Below are positions 27,693 to 36,085 of a stretch of 64,000 bases of DNA, in pieces. The notes beneath the pieces were generated by a model. That model made no database searches. It saw only the letters and a list, made by a program, of their open reading frames with translations, and had not been told where the DNA came from. Source of the DNA: Chryseobacterium vaccae (lineage in GTDB: Bacteria; Bacteroidota; Bacteroidia; Flavobacteriales; Weeksellaceae); the NCBI RefSeq assembly GCF_009602705.1, contig NZ_VSWH01000001.1, forward strand, positions 3,596,001 through 3,660,000, read 5' to 3'. Position 1 is the stretch's first letter, and each line of letters opens with the position of its first letter. Position numbers and translations under genes: made by a program.

Positions 27693-28161
27693 TTACAGTT
27701 TTTTATATGTTTGGAAAAAATGAATGTTAAAATTAATTATTTTAAGACTTCATAAACAAAAAACGAGCCAAAAAATTGTGTTATTTCTCTTAAAAGTGTG
27801 TTTTTTAACGTTTATTTATGAATTTAAGAGTACTAATGCATTCAATAGATTAAGAGCTGTAAGTAATTAATTCCCTTTCAGCAGAATGTTTAAGTAGGCA
27901 TTTAAATCCTTGTTATCAATTAGTTTAACATAGTAAAGAATATTTACAGATTTAATATTCATAGAAAAAAGAAGTTGCTTTAAAGGATAGGGAGAAAATT
28001 CAATGTTTTAAAAAAATTAACGAAAAAAATTAAATATTTTTGTTGAAAATGTCAACTTTGAAATGAAAATATATTACTTTCTTAGGCTTGGTTGTCTTTA
28101 CTTGCCATATGAAAAGTATTCTCCATCTATAAAATAGTAACTTTATCAAAAATAATTACTT
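27693..28161. other. 469-bp spacer with no recognisable gene
   Basis: AT-rich DNA between the divergent kinase and SRPBCC genes. I read both strands and saw only very short ORFs, no terminator hairpin and no gene remnant. It must contain two divergent promoters. Confidence 0.5.
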
Positions 28162-28647
28162 ATGGAATCGAATATCATGTTCAACAAAGATTTTGAAGCG
28201 AAAACAGTGTATGTCATGAAAATTTACAATGCAGACGTTTCGAAAGTGTGGGATTATTTTACACAATCCGGATTATTAGATCAGTGGTGGGGCCCAAAAC
28301 CGTGGAAATGTGAAACTATAAAGCAGGATTTCAGAGAAGGTGGAATCTGGCTATATGCGATGGTTGGTCCAAATGGCGAAAGAGGTTATTCGCAGTCAAA
28401 ATATGGTGAAATTATGGAGCATAGAAGCTTTGACTGGATGAGTGCTTTCTGTGATGAAAACGGGAATATCAATAATGATTCTCCACAGTCCAACTGGCTG
28501 ATTGGTTTTACGGGAGTGGAAGAAGGAACAAAAGTGACCATTAATGTTCATTACCAGTCTCAGGATGTCATGAATAAAATGCTGGAAATGGGATTTGAAG
28601 AAGGCTTCAAAATGGGGCTTACCCAATTGGAAGAAATTTTAGGATAA
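28162..28647 (+). CDS. SRPBCC (AHSA1-like) domain protein
   Basis: 161 residues, cytoplasmic, one START/AHSA1-type domain. Motifs: IYNADVSKVWDYFTQSGLLD, QWWGPKPWKCE, DFREGGIWLYAMVGP and the C-terminal helix GFEEGFKMGLTQLEEIL. These domains form a hydrophobic cavity and bind small ligands or, in the Hsp90 co-chaperone, another protein. Single-gene unit ending in a strong terminator. Specific function unknown. Confidence 0.88.
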   Translation: MESNIMFNKDFEAKTVYVMKIYNADVSKVWDYFTQSGLLDQWWGPKPWKCETIKQDFREGGIWLYAMVGPNGERGYSQSKYGEIMEHRSFDWMSAFCDENGNINNDSPQSNWLIGFTGVEEGTKVTINVHYQSQDVMNKMLEMGFEEGFKMGLTQLEEILG

Positions 28648-28701
28648 GGAGATATGGCTAAGCTGTAGTAGATGTAAGAATACTTAGTTTTATAACGAAT
28701 T

Positions 28702-28737
28702 AAAAAAATCAGCCTCAGGAATGAGGCTGATTTTTTT
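28702..28737. terminator. Bidirectional terminator
   Basis: 16-bp perfect stem (AAAAAAATCAGCCTCA with its complement), loop GGAA. A-run and T-run flank both sides, so it can stop both the SRPBCC gene and the convergent gene at 28774-29115. Confidence 0.9.
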
Positions 28738-28773
28738 ATCTGGTCAAGCGGATTTTTTATGAACGTCCGCATT

Positions 28774-29115
28774 TTATATCAGATTTTCTTCCTGAAAATA
28801 TTGAATAATCGCCTTTTTCATAAGAAGGGTCTGTTCATTCGGTCTTAATTCCGGAAGTTCTTCCAGCTGCTCAAAATGAGGCCATCCGTCTTCATAATGA
28901 GTGAATTTATAATAACCGAAGGGTTCCAGCAATCTGCACACCGCAATGTGTATCAGATTCACTTTATCGTCTTTCGTGTATTTTTGCTGACCGCTTCCCA
29001 GCTCCTGAAGTCCAATCAGAAACAAAAGTGTTTCAATCGGCGGATTTTTTTCAGTCTGGAAATGGTCTTCAAAAAACTGTTCTATTTTTTTCCAGTATTC
29101 GGATTCGTTGATCAT
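28774..29115 (-). CDS. Conserved hypothetical protein
   Basis: 113 residues, no signal peptide or membrane segment, mostly helical. Features: a Trp/Phe-rich start (EYWKKIEQFFEDHF), IETLLFLIGLQELG, and DGWPHFEQLEELPELRPNEQ near the C-terminus. It reads like a conserved flavobacterial protein of unknown function; codon use and composition agree with the neighbours. It converges with the SRPBCC gene on a shared terminator. Confidence 0.75.
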   Translation of the reverse strand: MINESEYWKKIEQFFEDHFQTEKNPPIETLLFLIGLQELGSGQQKYTKDDKVNLIHIAVCRLLEPFGYYKFTHYEDGWPHFEQLEELPELRPNEQTLLMKKAIIQYFQEENLI

Positions 29116-29176
29116 AACTTTATAAATGGTAAATAATGATTGATAAATGATAAAGTTACTGCTTTAGCATTTTTCT

Positions 29177-29520
29177 TTACGAAGAAGTTACTTTTAGTAT
29201 TTCTTCAGTTTTTGTTTTTATATCTGTTAAAATTTCTTTTTCAGCAAATTCCAGTTCTTCCAACATTTCAAGCCAAAATAAAGTTTCATCAGTTTCCTCT
29301 ATTACAACGGAAATTTTGAAAATCTTTCAGCTTTTGATCTTGCCCCTGCACATTGCTCTATAATTGGCAGTCATTAAAGTTGAAGATCGGAATATTTGCT
29401 TTCTGATCACTTAAAAAGTTTCACTGAAGGTAGTTTTGATAATTCCTTAATGATTGTGATGGCCGGCTGCTTTGTTTTGGAAGCAAAAATTGTGTTATAA
29501 TCCGGACTATCTATCCACTT
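29177..29520 (-). pseudogene. Degenerate four-helix-bundle (23S rRNA-IVP-like) protein
   Basis: On the minus strand the C-terminal 42 codons are intact (IEETDETLFWLEMLEELEFA...VTSS, stop at 29179-29177). Upstream, LMTANYRAMCRGKIKS and KQPAITIIKELSKLP can be read only by crossing a stop and frameshifts. These are the conserved blocks of the four-helix-bundle proteins found in rRNA intervening sequences and as free genes. No intact start. It fills the gap before oligopeptidase B. Confidence 0.8.
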
Positions 29521-29525
29521 ATCAT

Positions 29526-31571
29526 TTATGAATGATCATTTATTTTCAACAGGAACGCATATTCCAGAGCATCTTCTTTCAGTGATTCAAATCTTCCGCT
29601 TGCTCCGCCGTGGCCTGAGCTCATGTCAGTTTTAAATAACAAAAGATTATGGTCTGTTTTCAGCTCTCTTAACTTTGCTGTCCATTTTGCAGGCTCCCAA
29701 TACTGAACCTGGGAATCGTGAAGACCAGTTGTGATCAGCATATGAGGATAATCTTTAGCTTCCACATTATCATAAGGAGAATAGTCTTTCATATAGTGAT
29801 AATATTCCTTGTCATTTGGATTTCCCCATTCATCATATTCCCCGGTTGTTAAAGGAATAGTTTCGTCAAGCATTGTGGTTACCACATCTACAAAAGGGAC
29901 CTGAGCTACAATTCCGTGGAAAAGTTCCGGTTCATAATTAACAACGGCACCTACCAGGAGACCTCCGGCACTTCCACCCATAGCATACAGATGTCCGGAT
30001 GAAGTGTAGTTTTCTTTGATCAGATGTTTCCCCGCGTCAATAAAATCGAAGAATGTGTTTTTCTTGAAGAGCATTTTTCCGTCTTCATACCACTCTCTTC
30101 CCAGATATTCTCCACCGCGGATGTGGGCAATGGCGTAAATAAATCCTCTGTCCAGAATAGATAGCCTTACATTGGAGAAGCTTGCGTCTACAGTATGTCC
30201 ATAACTTCCATAGCCATATAAAAGCAATGGTGTATCTGCTGATTTTTTAGTGTCTTTATGATAAACCAATGAAATAGGAACTTTAGTTTCCCCGTCTCTG
30301 GATTCTGCCCATATTCTTTCTGAAATATAATTTTCAGGAAGGAATTGTCCTCCGAGAACTTCCTGCTGCTTCAGAAGTATCGTAGTTTTTTCCTTCATGT
30401 TGTATTCATAGGTAGAACTTGGCTGTGTAAGGGATGTATAGCCATAACGAAGCACTTCAGTATCAAATTCCATGTTGATGCCGATGTACGTGGTGTATGT
30501 AGGATCAAAGAAAGGAAGATAATGGGATTCCTGGGTTCTTTCATCAATAATTTTGATCTGCAGAAGTCCCTGCTCTCTTTCTTCAAGAACGAGATAGTCT
30601 TTGAAGATCTCAAAACCTTCCAATAAAACTTCGGCGCGGTGAGGGATTACATCTACCCAGTTTTCCATACTACAATTATCAATTTTCGTTTTTACAATCT
30701 TGAAATTGATAGCATCGTCTGCATTGGTAATGATGTAAAACTCATCTTTGTAATGTTCTACGGAATATTCAAGGTCATCTATTCTTGGCTGAATGATAGT
30801 CCATTCTGCAAAGACATTATCCGAAGGGATGAATCTATGCTCATCGGAAATCGTGCTTGAACTTGCAATGAAAATATATTCCAGCGACTTGGTTTTGAAA
30901 ACATTGACATCAAAGGTATCATCCTCCTCATGAAAAATAAGAATATCTTCTGAAGCATCAGTTCCAAGCTTATGCCTGTATACCTGGAATGCACGCAGGC
31001 TGTCATCTTTTCTGATGTAGAAAACATGCTCGTTATCATTCGCCCATACAGCTTTACCTGTAGTATTCAGAATCTGGTCAGAAAAAATCTCTCCTGTAAC
31101 CAGATTTTTGAAATTGATGGTGTAAATTCTCCGGCTTACATTGTCTGTTGAAAAAGAAGCCAGCTCATTATTCGGAGAAACGGCTACACTTCCTACCTCA
31201 AAATAATTCTCCCCTTCAGCAAGGATATTGACGTCTACTACAATTTCTTCCGGGTTGTCCAGTGTTTTATGTTTTCTGCAGAAGATAGGGTATTCTTTTC
31301 CTTCTTCATAACGTACGATGTACCAGTATCCGTTGAAGAAATAAGGAAGAGATTCATCATCTTTCTTGTAACGGGCTTTCATTTCTTCGAAAAGCTCTTC
31401 CTGAAGAGCCTCCGTATCTTTCATGATGAATTCTTCGTAAGCGTTTTCTTCTTCCAGATATTGGATTACTTCGGGATTTTCCCTTTCGTTAAGCCAGAAG
31501 TAATTGTCAATTCTTCTGTCGCCGTGTATTTCAAGTATTTTTTCTATTTTTTTTGCTTGTGGAGCCTTCAT
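29526..31571 (-). CDS. ptrB: Oligopeptidase B (S9 prolyl oligopeptidase family)
   Basis: 681 residues, no signal peptide. N-terminal beta-propeller (to ~400) and C-terminal alpha/beta hydrolase with catalytic Ser534 (GGSAGG), Asp619 (HDSQV) and His654 (SSGHGG). RGGEYLGREWYEDGK is typical of oligopeptidase B, which cleaves short peptides after Arg or Lys. Length is usual for the family. Its start is about 150 bp downstream of the T9SS remnant on the same strand. Confidence 0.94.
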   Translation of the reverse strand: MKAPQAKKIEKILEIHGDRRIDNYFWLNERENPEVIQYLEEENAYEEFIMKDTEALQEELFEEMKARYKKDDESLPYFFNGYWYIVRYEEGKEYPIFCRKHKTLDNPEEIVVDVNILAEGENYFEVGSVAVSPNNELASFSTDNVSRRIYTINFKNLVTGEIFSDQILNTTGKAVWANDNEHVFYIRKDDSLRAFQVYRHKLGTDASEDILIFHEEDDTFDVNVFKTKSLEYIFIASSSTISDEHRFIPSDNVFAEWTIIQPRIDDLEYSVEHYKDEFYIITNADDAINFKIVKTKIDNCSMENWVDVIPHRAEVLLEGFEIFKDYLVLEEREQGLLQIKIIDERTQESHYLPFFDPTYTTYIGINMEFDTEVLRYGYTSLTQPSSTYEYNMKEKTTILLKQQEVLGGQFLPENYISERIWAESRDGETKVPISLVYHKDTKKSADTPLLLYGYGSYGHTVDASFSNVRLSILDRGFIYAIAHIRGGEYLGREWYEDGKMLFKKNTFFDFIDAGKHLIKENYTSSGHLYAMGGSAGGLLVGAVVNYEPELFHGIVAQVPFVDVVTTMLDETIPLTTGEYDEWGNPNDKEYYHYMKDYSPYDNVEAKDYPHMLITTGLHDSQVQYWEPAKWTAKLRELKTDHNLLLFKTDMSSGHGGASGRFESLKEDALEYAFLLKINDHS

Positions 31572-31674
31572 CCGGATTTTTTAATTTTTTAAGGTGCGGA
31601 TTATCATCTGTAGGATATTTTCTTTTTAAAAGTACAGAGATTTTATGCAGTATTAAATTTTGTTCAAATATAAG

Positions 31675-31702
31675 AAAGGCTATCAAATTTTTGATAGCCT
31701 TT
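31675..31702 (-). terminator. Hairpin, possible terminator on the minus strand
   Basis: 12-bp stem AAAGGCTATCAA / TTGATAGCCTTT with a 4-nt loop, just after the stop of the T9SS remnant. The downstream tract TTTCTTATATTT on the minus strand is only moderately U-rich, so efficiency is uncertain. Confidence 0.55.
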
Positions 31703-31724
31703 ATAGTGAATGTTATCTGCATGA

Positions 31725-31985
31725 TTATTTTTTTATTGCTTTAATCGTTTTTACCGTTCCGTCTGTCATTTTTAAATGGATTAAATATAAGCCTTCTTTT
31801 AGATCATCCAGATTAAGAAAAGAAGATGGTTTTTCAATTGTTTTCATCAGCCTGCCGGAAATATCCATAGCAGACACTGATTTTGCGTCCGATATGTCGG
31901 AAATGGTCAGAATGTCTCTGAAAGGGTAAGGAGATACCTGAGATTTTTTAGTACTCTTAAAAAAGAATATTATTGCTTTTGTGTT
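31725..31985 (-). pseudogene. Orphan T9SS type A sorting domain (remnant of a secreted protein)
   Basis: The minus strand encodes ~75 codons of a T9SS C-terminal domain: SQVSPYPFRDILTISD, then DISGRLMKTIEK, LNLDDLKEGLYLIHLK and a basic end KTIKAIKK at 31725. The frame is closed upstream by a stop near 31990, with no start codon or cargo domain. It looks like the tail of a secreted protein whose body was deleted. The adjacent tandem duplication marks the breakpoint side. Confidence 0.75.
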
Positions 31986-31998
31986 GGAATAATTACGT

Positions 31999-32114
31999 TA
32001 AAATGATCTGTTGTTAAATTATTTTATTGGAACTTAAAAGGAATAGGCGTGTAAAATGATCTGTTGTTAAATTATTTTATTGGAACTTAAAAGGAATAGG
32101 CGTGTAAAATGATC
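31999..32114. repeat. Perfect 53-bp tandem duplication
   Basis: Two identical 53-bp units (31999-32051 and 32052-32104) plus 10 bp of a third (32105-32114). Lack of any mismatch suggests a recent slippage or duplication event. Non-coding. Confidence 0.95.
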
Positions 32115-32237
32115 ATGAAAGTAGTAATTCAGTTATTTTTAAATATTTATAAAAGGATTTTAATGAACTGGGTAATTATATTTTTATAGGGTAAATTTTA
32201 TATACTGCTTGAATTGATTAAAAAGTGTCAAACAAAA

Positions 32238-32266
32238 AGCCGTCTTTCCTGTATGAAAAGACGGCT
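32238..32266 (-). terminator. Rho-independent terminator after hemD
   Basis: 10-bp stem AGCCGTCTTT / AAAGACGGCT with 9-nt loop; on the minus strand it is followed by TTTTTGTTT, 24 bp after the hemD stop. Confidence 0.85.
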
Positions 32267-32289
32267 GCATTTATTTTCTGTATGAAAGA

Positions 32290-33033
32290 CTATTTATGAA
32301 GAGCCTTAATATACTTTTCCAGAGCCATGGTCATAGATGGAGTTTCCTTTGTAGGAGCCATCAGATCTACCTTTAATCCTGCTTCTTCAGCAGCAGCCAG
32401 TGTAGTGTTTCCGAAAACACCAATCTTTGTTTCTTCCTGCTTAAAGTCTGGGAAGTTCTGCTGCAGAGATTTGATTCCCTGAGGGCTGAAAAAGATCAGC
32501 ATGTCATAATCCTCAATGGTAATATCCGTAAGATCGCTGCATACCGTTCTGTACATGATCGCTCTTGTCCAGTCTACATTGGCAGTATCCAGTGTTTTTA
32601 CAATATCCGGGCTCAGCACGTCTGAAGACGGCAGAAGGTATTTTTCAGATGGGAATTTTTTGAAAAGAGGAAGCAGGTCCGAGAAATTCTTTTCTCCGAA
32701 ACTGATCTTTCTTTTTCTGTATACAATATGTTTCTGCAGATAATTGGCAATAGCTTCAGACTGACAGATGTATCTCATCGTGTCAGGAACTGAAAAGCGA
32801 AGCTCTTCAGCCAGTCTGAAGTAGTGGTCTATCGCATTTTTACTGGTAAAAATAATACCGGTATACTGCGTCAGATCTATCTTCTGCGTTCTGAGTTCTT
32901 TGTTGTCAACTCCTTCGACGTGGATGAAAGGGCGGAAATCAATCTTTATCTTTTCCTTCTTCGCTATATCCAGATATGGAGAGGACTCACTTGGCGCTGG
33001 TTGAGAAACCAATATAGACTTTATTCTCATCAT
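32290..33033 (-). CDS. hemD: Uroporphyrinogen-III synthase
   Basis: 247 residues, cytoplasmic. HemD fold signs: SILVSQPAP at the start, DLTQYTGIIFTSKNAIDHYF, ILPSSD-like LLPSSDVLSPDIVKTL, AIMYRTVCSDL, DMLIFFSPQGIKSLQ and IGVFGNTTLAAAEEAGL. It closes hydroxymethylbilane to uroporphyrinogen III in haem synthesis. HemD is poorly conserved, but this set and the pairing with DUF4271 (9-bp gap upstream) are characteristic of Flavobacteriia. Confidence 0.88.
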   Translation of the reverse strand: MMRIKSILVSQPAPSESSPYLDIAKKEKIKIDFRPFIHVEGVDNKELRTQKIDLTQYTGIIFTSKNAIDHYFRLAEELRFSVPDTMRYICQSEAIANYLQKHIVYRKRKISFGEKNFSDLLPLFKKFPSEKYLLPSSDVLSPDIVKTLDTANVDWTRAIMYRTVCSDLTDITIEDYDMLIFFSPQGIKSLQQNFPDFKQEETKIGVFGNTTLAAAEEAGLKVDLMAPTKETPSMTMALEKYIKALHK

Positions 33034-33042
33034 TGACTTTTA

Positions 33043-33711
33043 TTAAAAAAATAACAACTTCCAAAGCAACAATAAAGGTGCAATTTGGAGGGTGCAAATA
33101 TACAAAAATTTATAATACCATTTTTGAGGAAGAATATTGTTTTTGTGAAACAAATAGAAGAAAACCTTGAAAATGAATACAAAAGCAAAGAATGAAAAAT
33201 AATATAAAAACATTTTATTTCTGTCTACGGGGAAATAATAGTGGGTTACACAAAGAATTATTAATAAAAATGACAGAATAAAATAAAATTTGGTGGAGGT
33301 GAAATAAAAAACAGACCATTTTTTGCCATCACCTATACTTTGATAAAATAAAAAACCTAATGCCGATTTTGTCAGATAAAAAATAACAACTGCCAAAAAG
33401 GTATACCCGAATTTATTAAGCTGATATCCAAAAAGCTGAAGATCGGCGATGTATTTCGGAACAATAGGAATATATTGGGAGATGAGAACAGAAAGAGTAA
33501 GCGCCATTACGCAGGATGTAATCATCCAGCTCGGCAGGTTATTGCTCGCATCAAAATATTTCTGCAACAGGAAGTCTTTCAGGCTGGCATCTCTTTCTAT
33601 AATATTCATCATGAAGACATATAAAAATATACATCCCAGCAGGATAAAAATTACCCAATCATTGTTCTCAGGTATTCTTACGTGGTTTATAAAGTTTTGT
33701 GATAACGGCAA
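33043..33711 (-). CDS. DUF4271 integral membrane protein
   Basis: About 222 residues with six to seven predicted membrane segments (WVIFILLGCIFLYVFMM; SWMITSCVMALTLSVLI; TFLAVVIFYLTKSALGFLFY; FYFILSFLLIILCV and more). The frame is open up to 33804, but that start would run across the promoter and first codons of the divergent glycosyltransferase. I prefer the TTG at 33711 (PLSQNFINHVRIPENNDW); the start is uncertain. It is co-transcribed with hemD. Function unknown. Confidence 0.8.
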   Translation of the reverse strand: MPLSQNFINHVRIPENNDWVIFILLGCIFLYVFMMNIIERDASLKDFLLQKYFDASNNLPSWMITSCVMALTLSVLISQYIPIVPKYIADLQLFGYQLNKFGYTFLAVVIFYLTKSALGFLFYQSIGDGKKWSVFYFTSTKFYFILSFLLIILCVTHYYFPVDRNKMFLYYFSFFAFVFIFKVFFYLFHKNNILPQKWYYKFLYICTLQIAPLLLLWKLLFF

Positions 33712-33770
33712 AGGAATATTTTTTGCAAAATTATAGATTATTTTGTATAAAATAAAAAGGTTAAATAAAC

Positions 33771-33778
33771 TATCTTTG
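33771..33778 (+). promoter_or_regulatory. -7 box of the DPM synthase gene
   Basis: TATCTTTG matches TAnnTTTG and ends 9 bp before the ATG at 33788, implying a very short leader. No clear -33 box. Confidence 0.5.
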
Positions 33779-33787
33779 CAAACTGAA

Positions 33788-34504
33788 ATGAAAAAACTAG
33801 TCATTATCCCGACCTATAACGAAAAGGAAAATATTGAAAATATTATTTCCGCAGTTTTTGCATTGGAAGATGACTTTCATATTCTGGTTGTAGATGATTC
33901 CTCTCCGGATGGAACAGCTGAAGTGGTAAAAGATCTTCAGAAAAGATATCCCCACTATCTTCATCTCTCTGTGAGACATGTAAAAGATGGTTTGGGAAAA
34001 GCCTATATCCACGGATTTAAATGGGCTATTGAAAATAGGTATGACTACATTTTTGAAATGGATGCCGATTTTTCACATAATCCCAATGACCTGCCAAAGC
34101 TTTTTGAAGCCTGTCTTCAGGCAGATATGGCCATCGGTTCACGCTATTCAAAAGGAGTAAATGTGGTCAACTGGCCTATGGGAAGAGTTCTTCTTTCTTA
34201 TTTTGCCTCCAAATATGTACGGTTTATTCTAGGACTTCCGATTCATGATACAACAGCCGGTTTTGTCTGCTTCTCAAGAAAAGTACTGGAAGAGATAGGA
34301 CTTGATAATGTAAAGCTGAAAGGATATGGATTCCAGATTGAAATGAAATTCAGAGCCTTCAAAAAAGGGTTTAAAATTGTAGAAGTTCCTATTATATTTA
34401 CCAACAGAATTTTAGGCGAAAGCAAAATGAACGGAGGAATTATTCATGAAGCTGTTTTCGGTGTTTTAAATTTAAAATGGAAATCAATAATCAACCGGTT
34501 ATGA
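33788..34504 (+). CDS. Polyprenol monophosphomannose synthase (GT2)
   Basis: 238 residues from the ATG at 33788, giving MKKLVIIPTYNEKENI, the standard N-terminus; an upstream in-frame start has no homologous residues. GT-A motifs: DDSSPDGT, EMDADFSHNP (DxD-type metal site), GSRYSKGVNVVNWP and KGYGFQIEMKF. It lacks the C-terminal membrane domain of some bacterial homologues. It transfers mannose from GDP-mannose to a polyprenyl phosphate carrier. Its stop overlaps the next start (ATGA). Confidence 0.9.
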   Translation: MKKLVIIPTYNEKENIENIISAVFALEDDFHILVVDDSSPDGTAEVVKDLQKRYPHYLHLSVRHVKDGLGKAYIHGFKWAIENRYDYIFEMDADFSHNPNDLPKLFEACLQADMAIGSRYSKGVNVVNWPMGRVLLSYFASKYVRFILGLPIHDTTAGFVCFSRKVLEEIGLDNVKLKGYGFQIEMKFRAFKKGFKIVEVPIIFTNRILGESKMNGGIIHEAVFGVLNLKWKSIINRL

Positions 34505-34869
34505 AAAAACTGATCTTCATTTTTGTAATAATGTGCATGTTTTCATGCGGCGACTATATCGATAAGCCTAAAAACCTTCTCGATAAAGAGGTTATGGCTG
34601 AAATTCTGGCCGATCTGGCTCTTAATGATCAGGCCATTAATATGTATCCGAACAAAAATTTAGAAGCAGGAACAAGATTTGTATTGAAAACCCATAATGT
34701 AAAATCTGAAGACTTTGTAGAAAGCTTCAAATATTATGTTGTTAAAGATCAAATGAAGGGAATTGCAGAAGAATCCCAGCTTATATTGTTGAAAAAAGAT
34801 CCCAAAGCGGAAAAATATATAAAGGATAAAATGAAGAACAAGGGAGAATTGCCGGTTCTCAACAGATAA
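34501..34869 (+). CDS. DUF4296 lipoprotein
   Basis: 122 residues starting at the ATG that overlaps the previous stop by 4 bp (translational coupling). Lipoprotein signal FVIMCMFSCGDY; then the DUF4296 core KNLLDKEVMAEILADLALND and a lysine-rich C-terminus. The gene is conserved between DPM synthase and tgt in Flavobacteriia. Function unknown. Confidence 0.85.
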   Translation: MKKLIFIFVIMCMFSCGDYIDKPKNLLDKEVMAEILADLALNDQAINMYPNKNLEAGTRFVLKTHNVKSEDFVESFKYYVVKDQMKGIAEESQLILLKKDPKAEKYIKDKMKNKGELPVLNR

Positions 34870-34940
34870 TCATAATGAAGAAATGTGTTTCATCCGCAGA
34901 AACACCAACCGTTTACAACGGTTAAGCAAAAAATATACAG

Positions 34941-36071
34941 ATGAAATTTTTTAATATAGAAAAAACCTCTGAAGGAAAAGCAAGAGCAGGAGAAATTACC
35001 ACAGATCACGGGAAGATACAAACTCCCATTTTCATGCCTGTGGGAACGGTTGCCAGTGTAAAAACAGTTCATCAGAGAGAATTAAAAGAAGACATTAAAG
35101 CCCAGATTATTCTGGGAAATACCTATCATCTATACCTTCGTCCCGGAATGGAGATCATGCAGCAGGCAGGAGGGCTTCATCAGTTTATGAATTGGGATCT
35201 GCCGATTCTTACTGATTCAGGAGGCTTTCAGGTGTTTTCACTTTCCAAAAGCAGGAAAATGTCTGAAGAAGGGGTGAAATTCAAATCCCATATCGATGGA
35301 AGCTATCACATGTTTACTCCGGAAAAGTCTATGGAAATCCAGAGACAGATTGGAGCCGATATTTTCATGGCTTTTGACGAATGTACACCTTATCCGTGTG
35401 AATACAATCAGGCTAAAACATCAATGGAGCTTACCCACAGATGGCTAAAGAGATGTATTGACTGGACGGAAGAGAATAAAGAATTATACGGACACAAGCA
35501 GAGACTTTTCCCAATCGTTCAGGGATCTACCTATTCCGATCTTAGAAAAATATCCGCAGAAGTAATTTCAGAGGCCGGAGCAGAAGGAAATGCAATAGGT
35601 GGACTTTCCGTAGGTGAACCTGAAGAAGAAATGTACAGAATCACTGACGAGGTGACGGACATTCTTCCGAAAGAAAAACCAAGATATCTTATGGGAGTAG
35701 GAACTCCATGGAATATATTAGAGTCTATCGGTTTGGGAATCGATATGATGGATTGTGTTATGCCAACAAGAAACGCAAGAAACGCAATGCTGTTTACATG
35801 GCAGGGTGTGATGAATATGAAAAACGAAAAATGGAAAGCTGATTTTTCGCCTCTGGATGAATTCGGAACAAGCTTCGTAGACCAGGAATATTCAAAAGCT
35901 TATCTTCGTCATCTGTTTGTATCCAAAGAATATCTTGCAAAACAAATTGCATCCATCCATAACCTTGCATTTTATCTTGATCTGGTAAAAGTAGCCAGAG
36001 AACATATCATGGCAGGAGATTTCTATGAATGGAAAAATTCTATAGTTCCGGTATTGAGACAAAGGCTTTAA
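34941..36071 (+). CDS. tgt: Queuine tRNA-ribosyltransferase
   Basis: 376 residues. It exchanges guanine 34 for preQ1 in tRNAs with GUN anticodons. Motifs: TPIFMPVGTVASVKTV, ILTDSGGFQVFSLS (catalytic-site Asp), GGLSVGEP, and MMDCVMPTRNARNAM (second catalytic Asp). The C-terminal zinc-site cysteines of the E. coli enzyme (CxCxxC) are absent: that position reads FGTSFVDQEYSKAYLRHLF. This seems to be a lineage feature rather than damage. Confidence 0.95.
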   Translation: MKFFNIEKTSEGKARAGEITTDHGKIQTPIFMPVGTVASVKTVHQRELKEDIKAQIILGNTYHLYLRPGMEIMQQAGGLHQFMNWDLPILTDSGGFQVFSLSKSRKMSEEGVKFKSHIDGSYHMFTPEKSMEIQRQIGADIFMAFDECTPYPCEYNQAKTSMELTHRWLKRCIDWTEENKELYGHKQRLFPIVQGSTYSDLRKISAEVISEAGAEGNAIGGLSVGEPEEEMYRITDEVTDILPKEKPRYLMGVGTPWNILESIGLGIDMMDCVMPTRNARNAMLFTWQGVMNMKNEKWKADFSPLDEFGTSFVDQEYSKAYLRHLFVSKEYLAKQIASIHNLAFYLDLVKVAREHIMAGDFYEWKNSIVPVLRQRL

Positions 36072-36085
36072 AATAAAGAAAGAAC

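Noticed and set aside
27693..28161. Small ORFs or an RNA gene in the gap between kinase and SRPBCC genes
   Set aside because: Longest frames are about a dozen codons, and no stable hairpin or tRNA-like fold was seen.
31999..32114. Tandem repeat as CRISPR array
   Set aside because: Units are directly adjacent with no spacers and there are no cas genes.
33712..33804. N-terminal extension of the DUF4271 protein to 33804
   Set aside because: It would overlap the -7 box and first codons of the divergent glycosyltransferase gene, and the extra residues show no signal or domain; kept only as an alternative.
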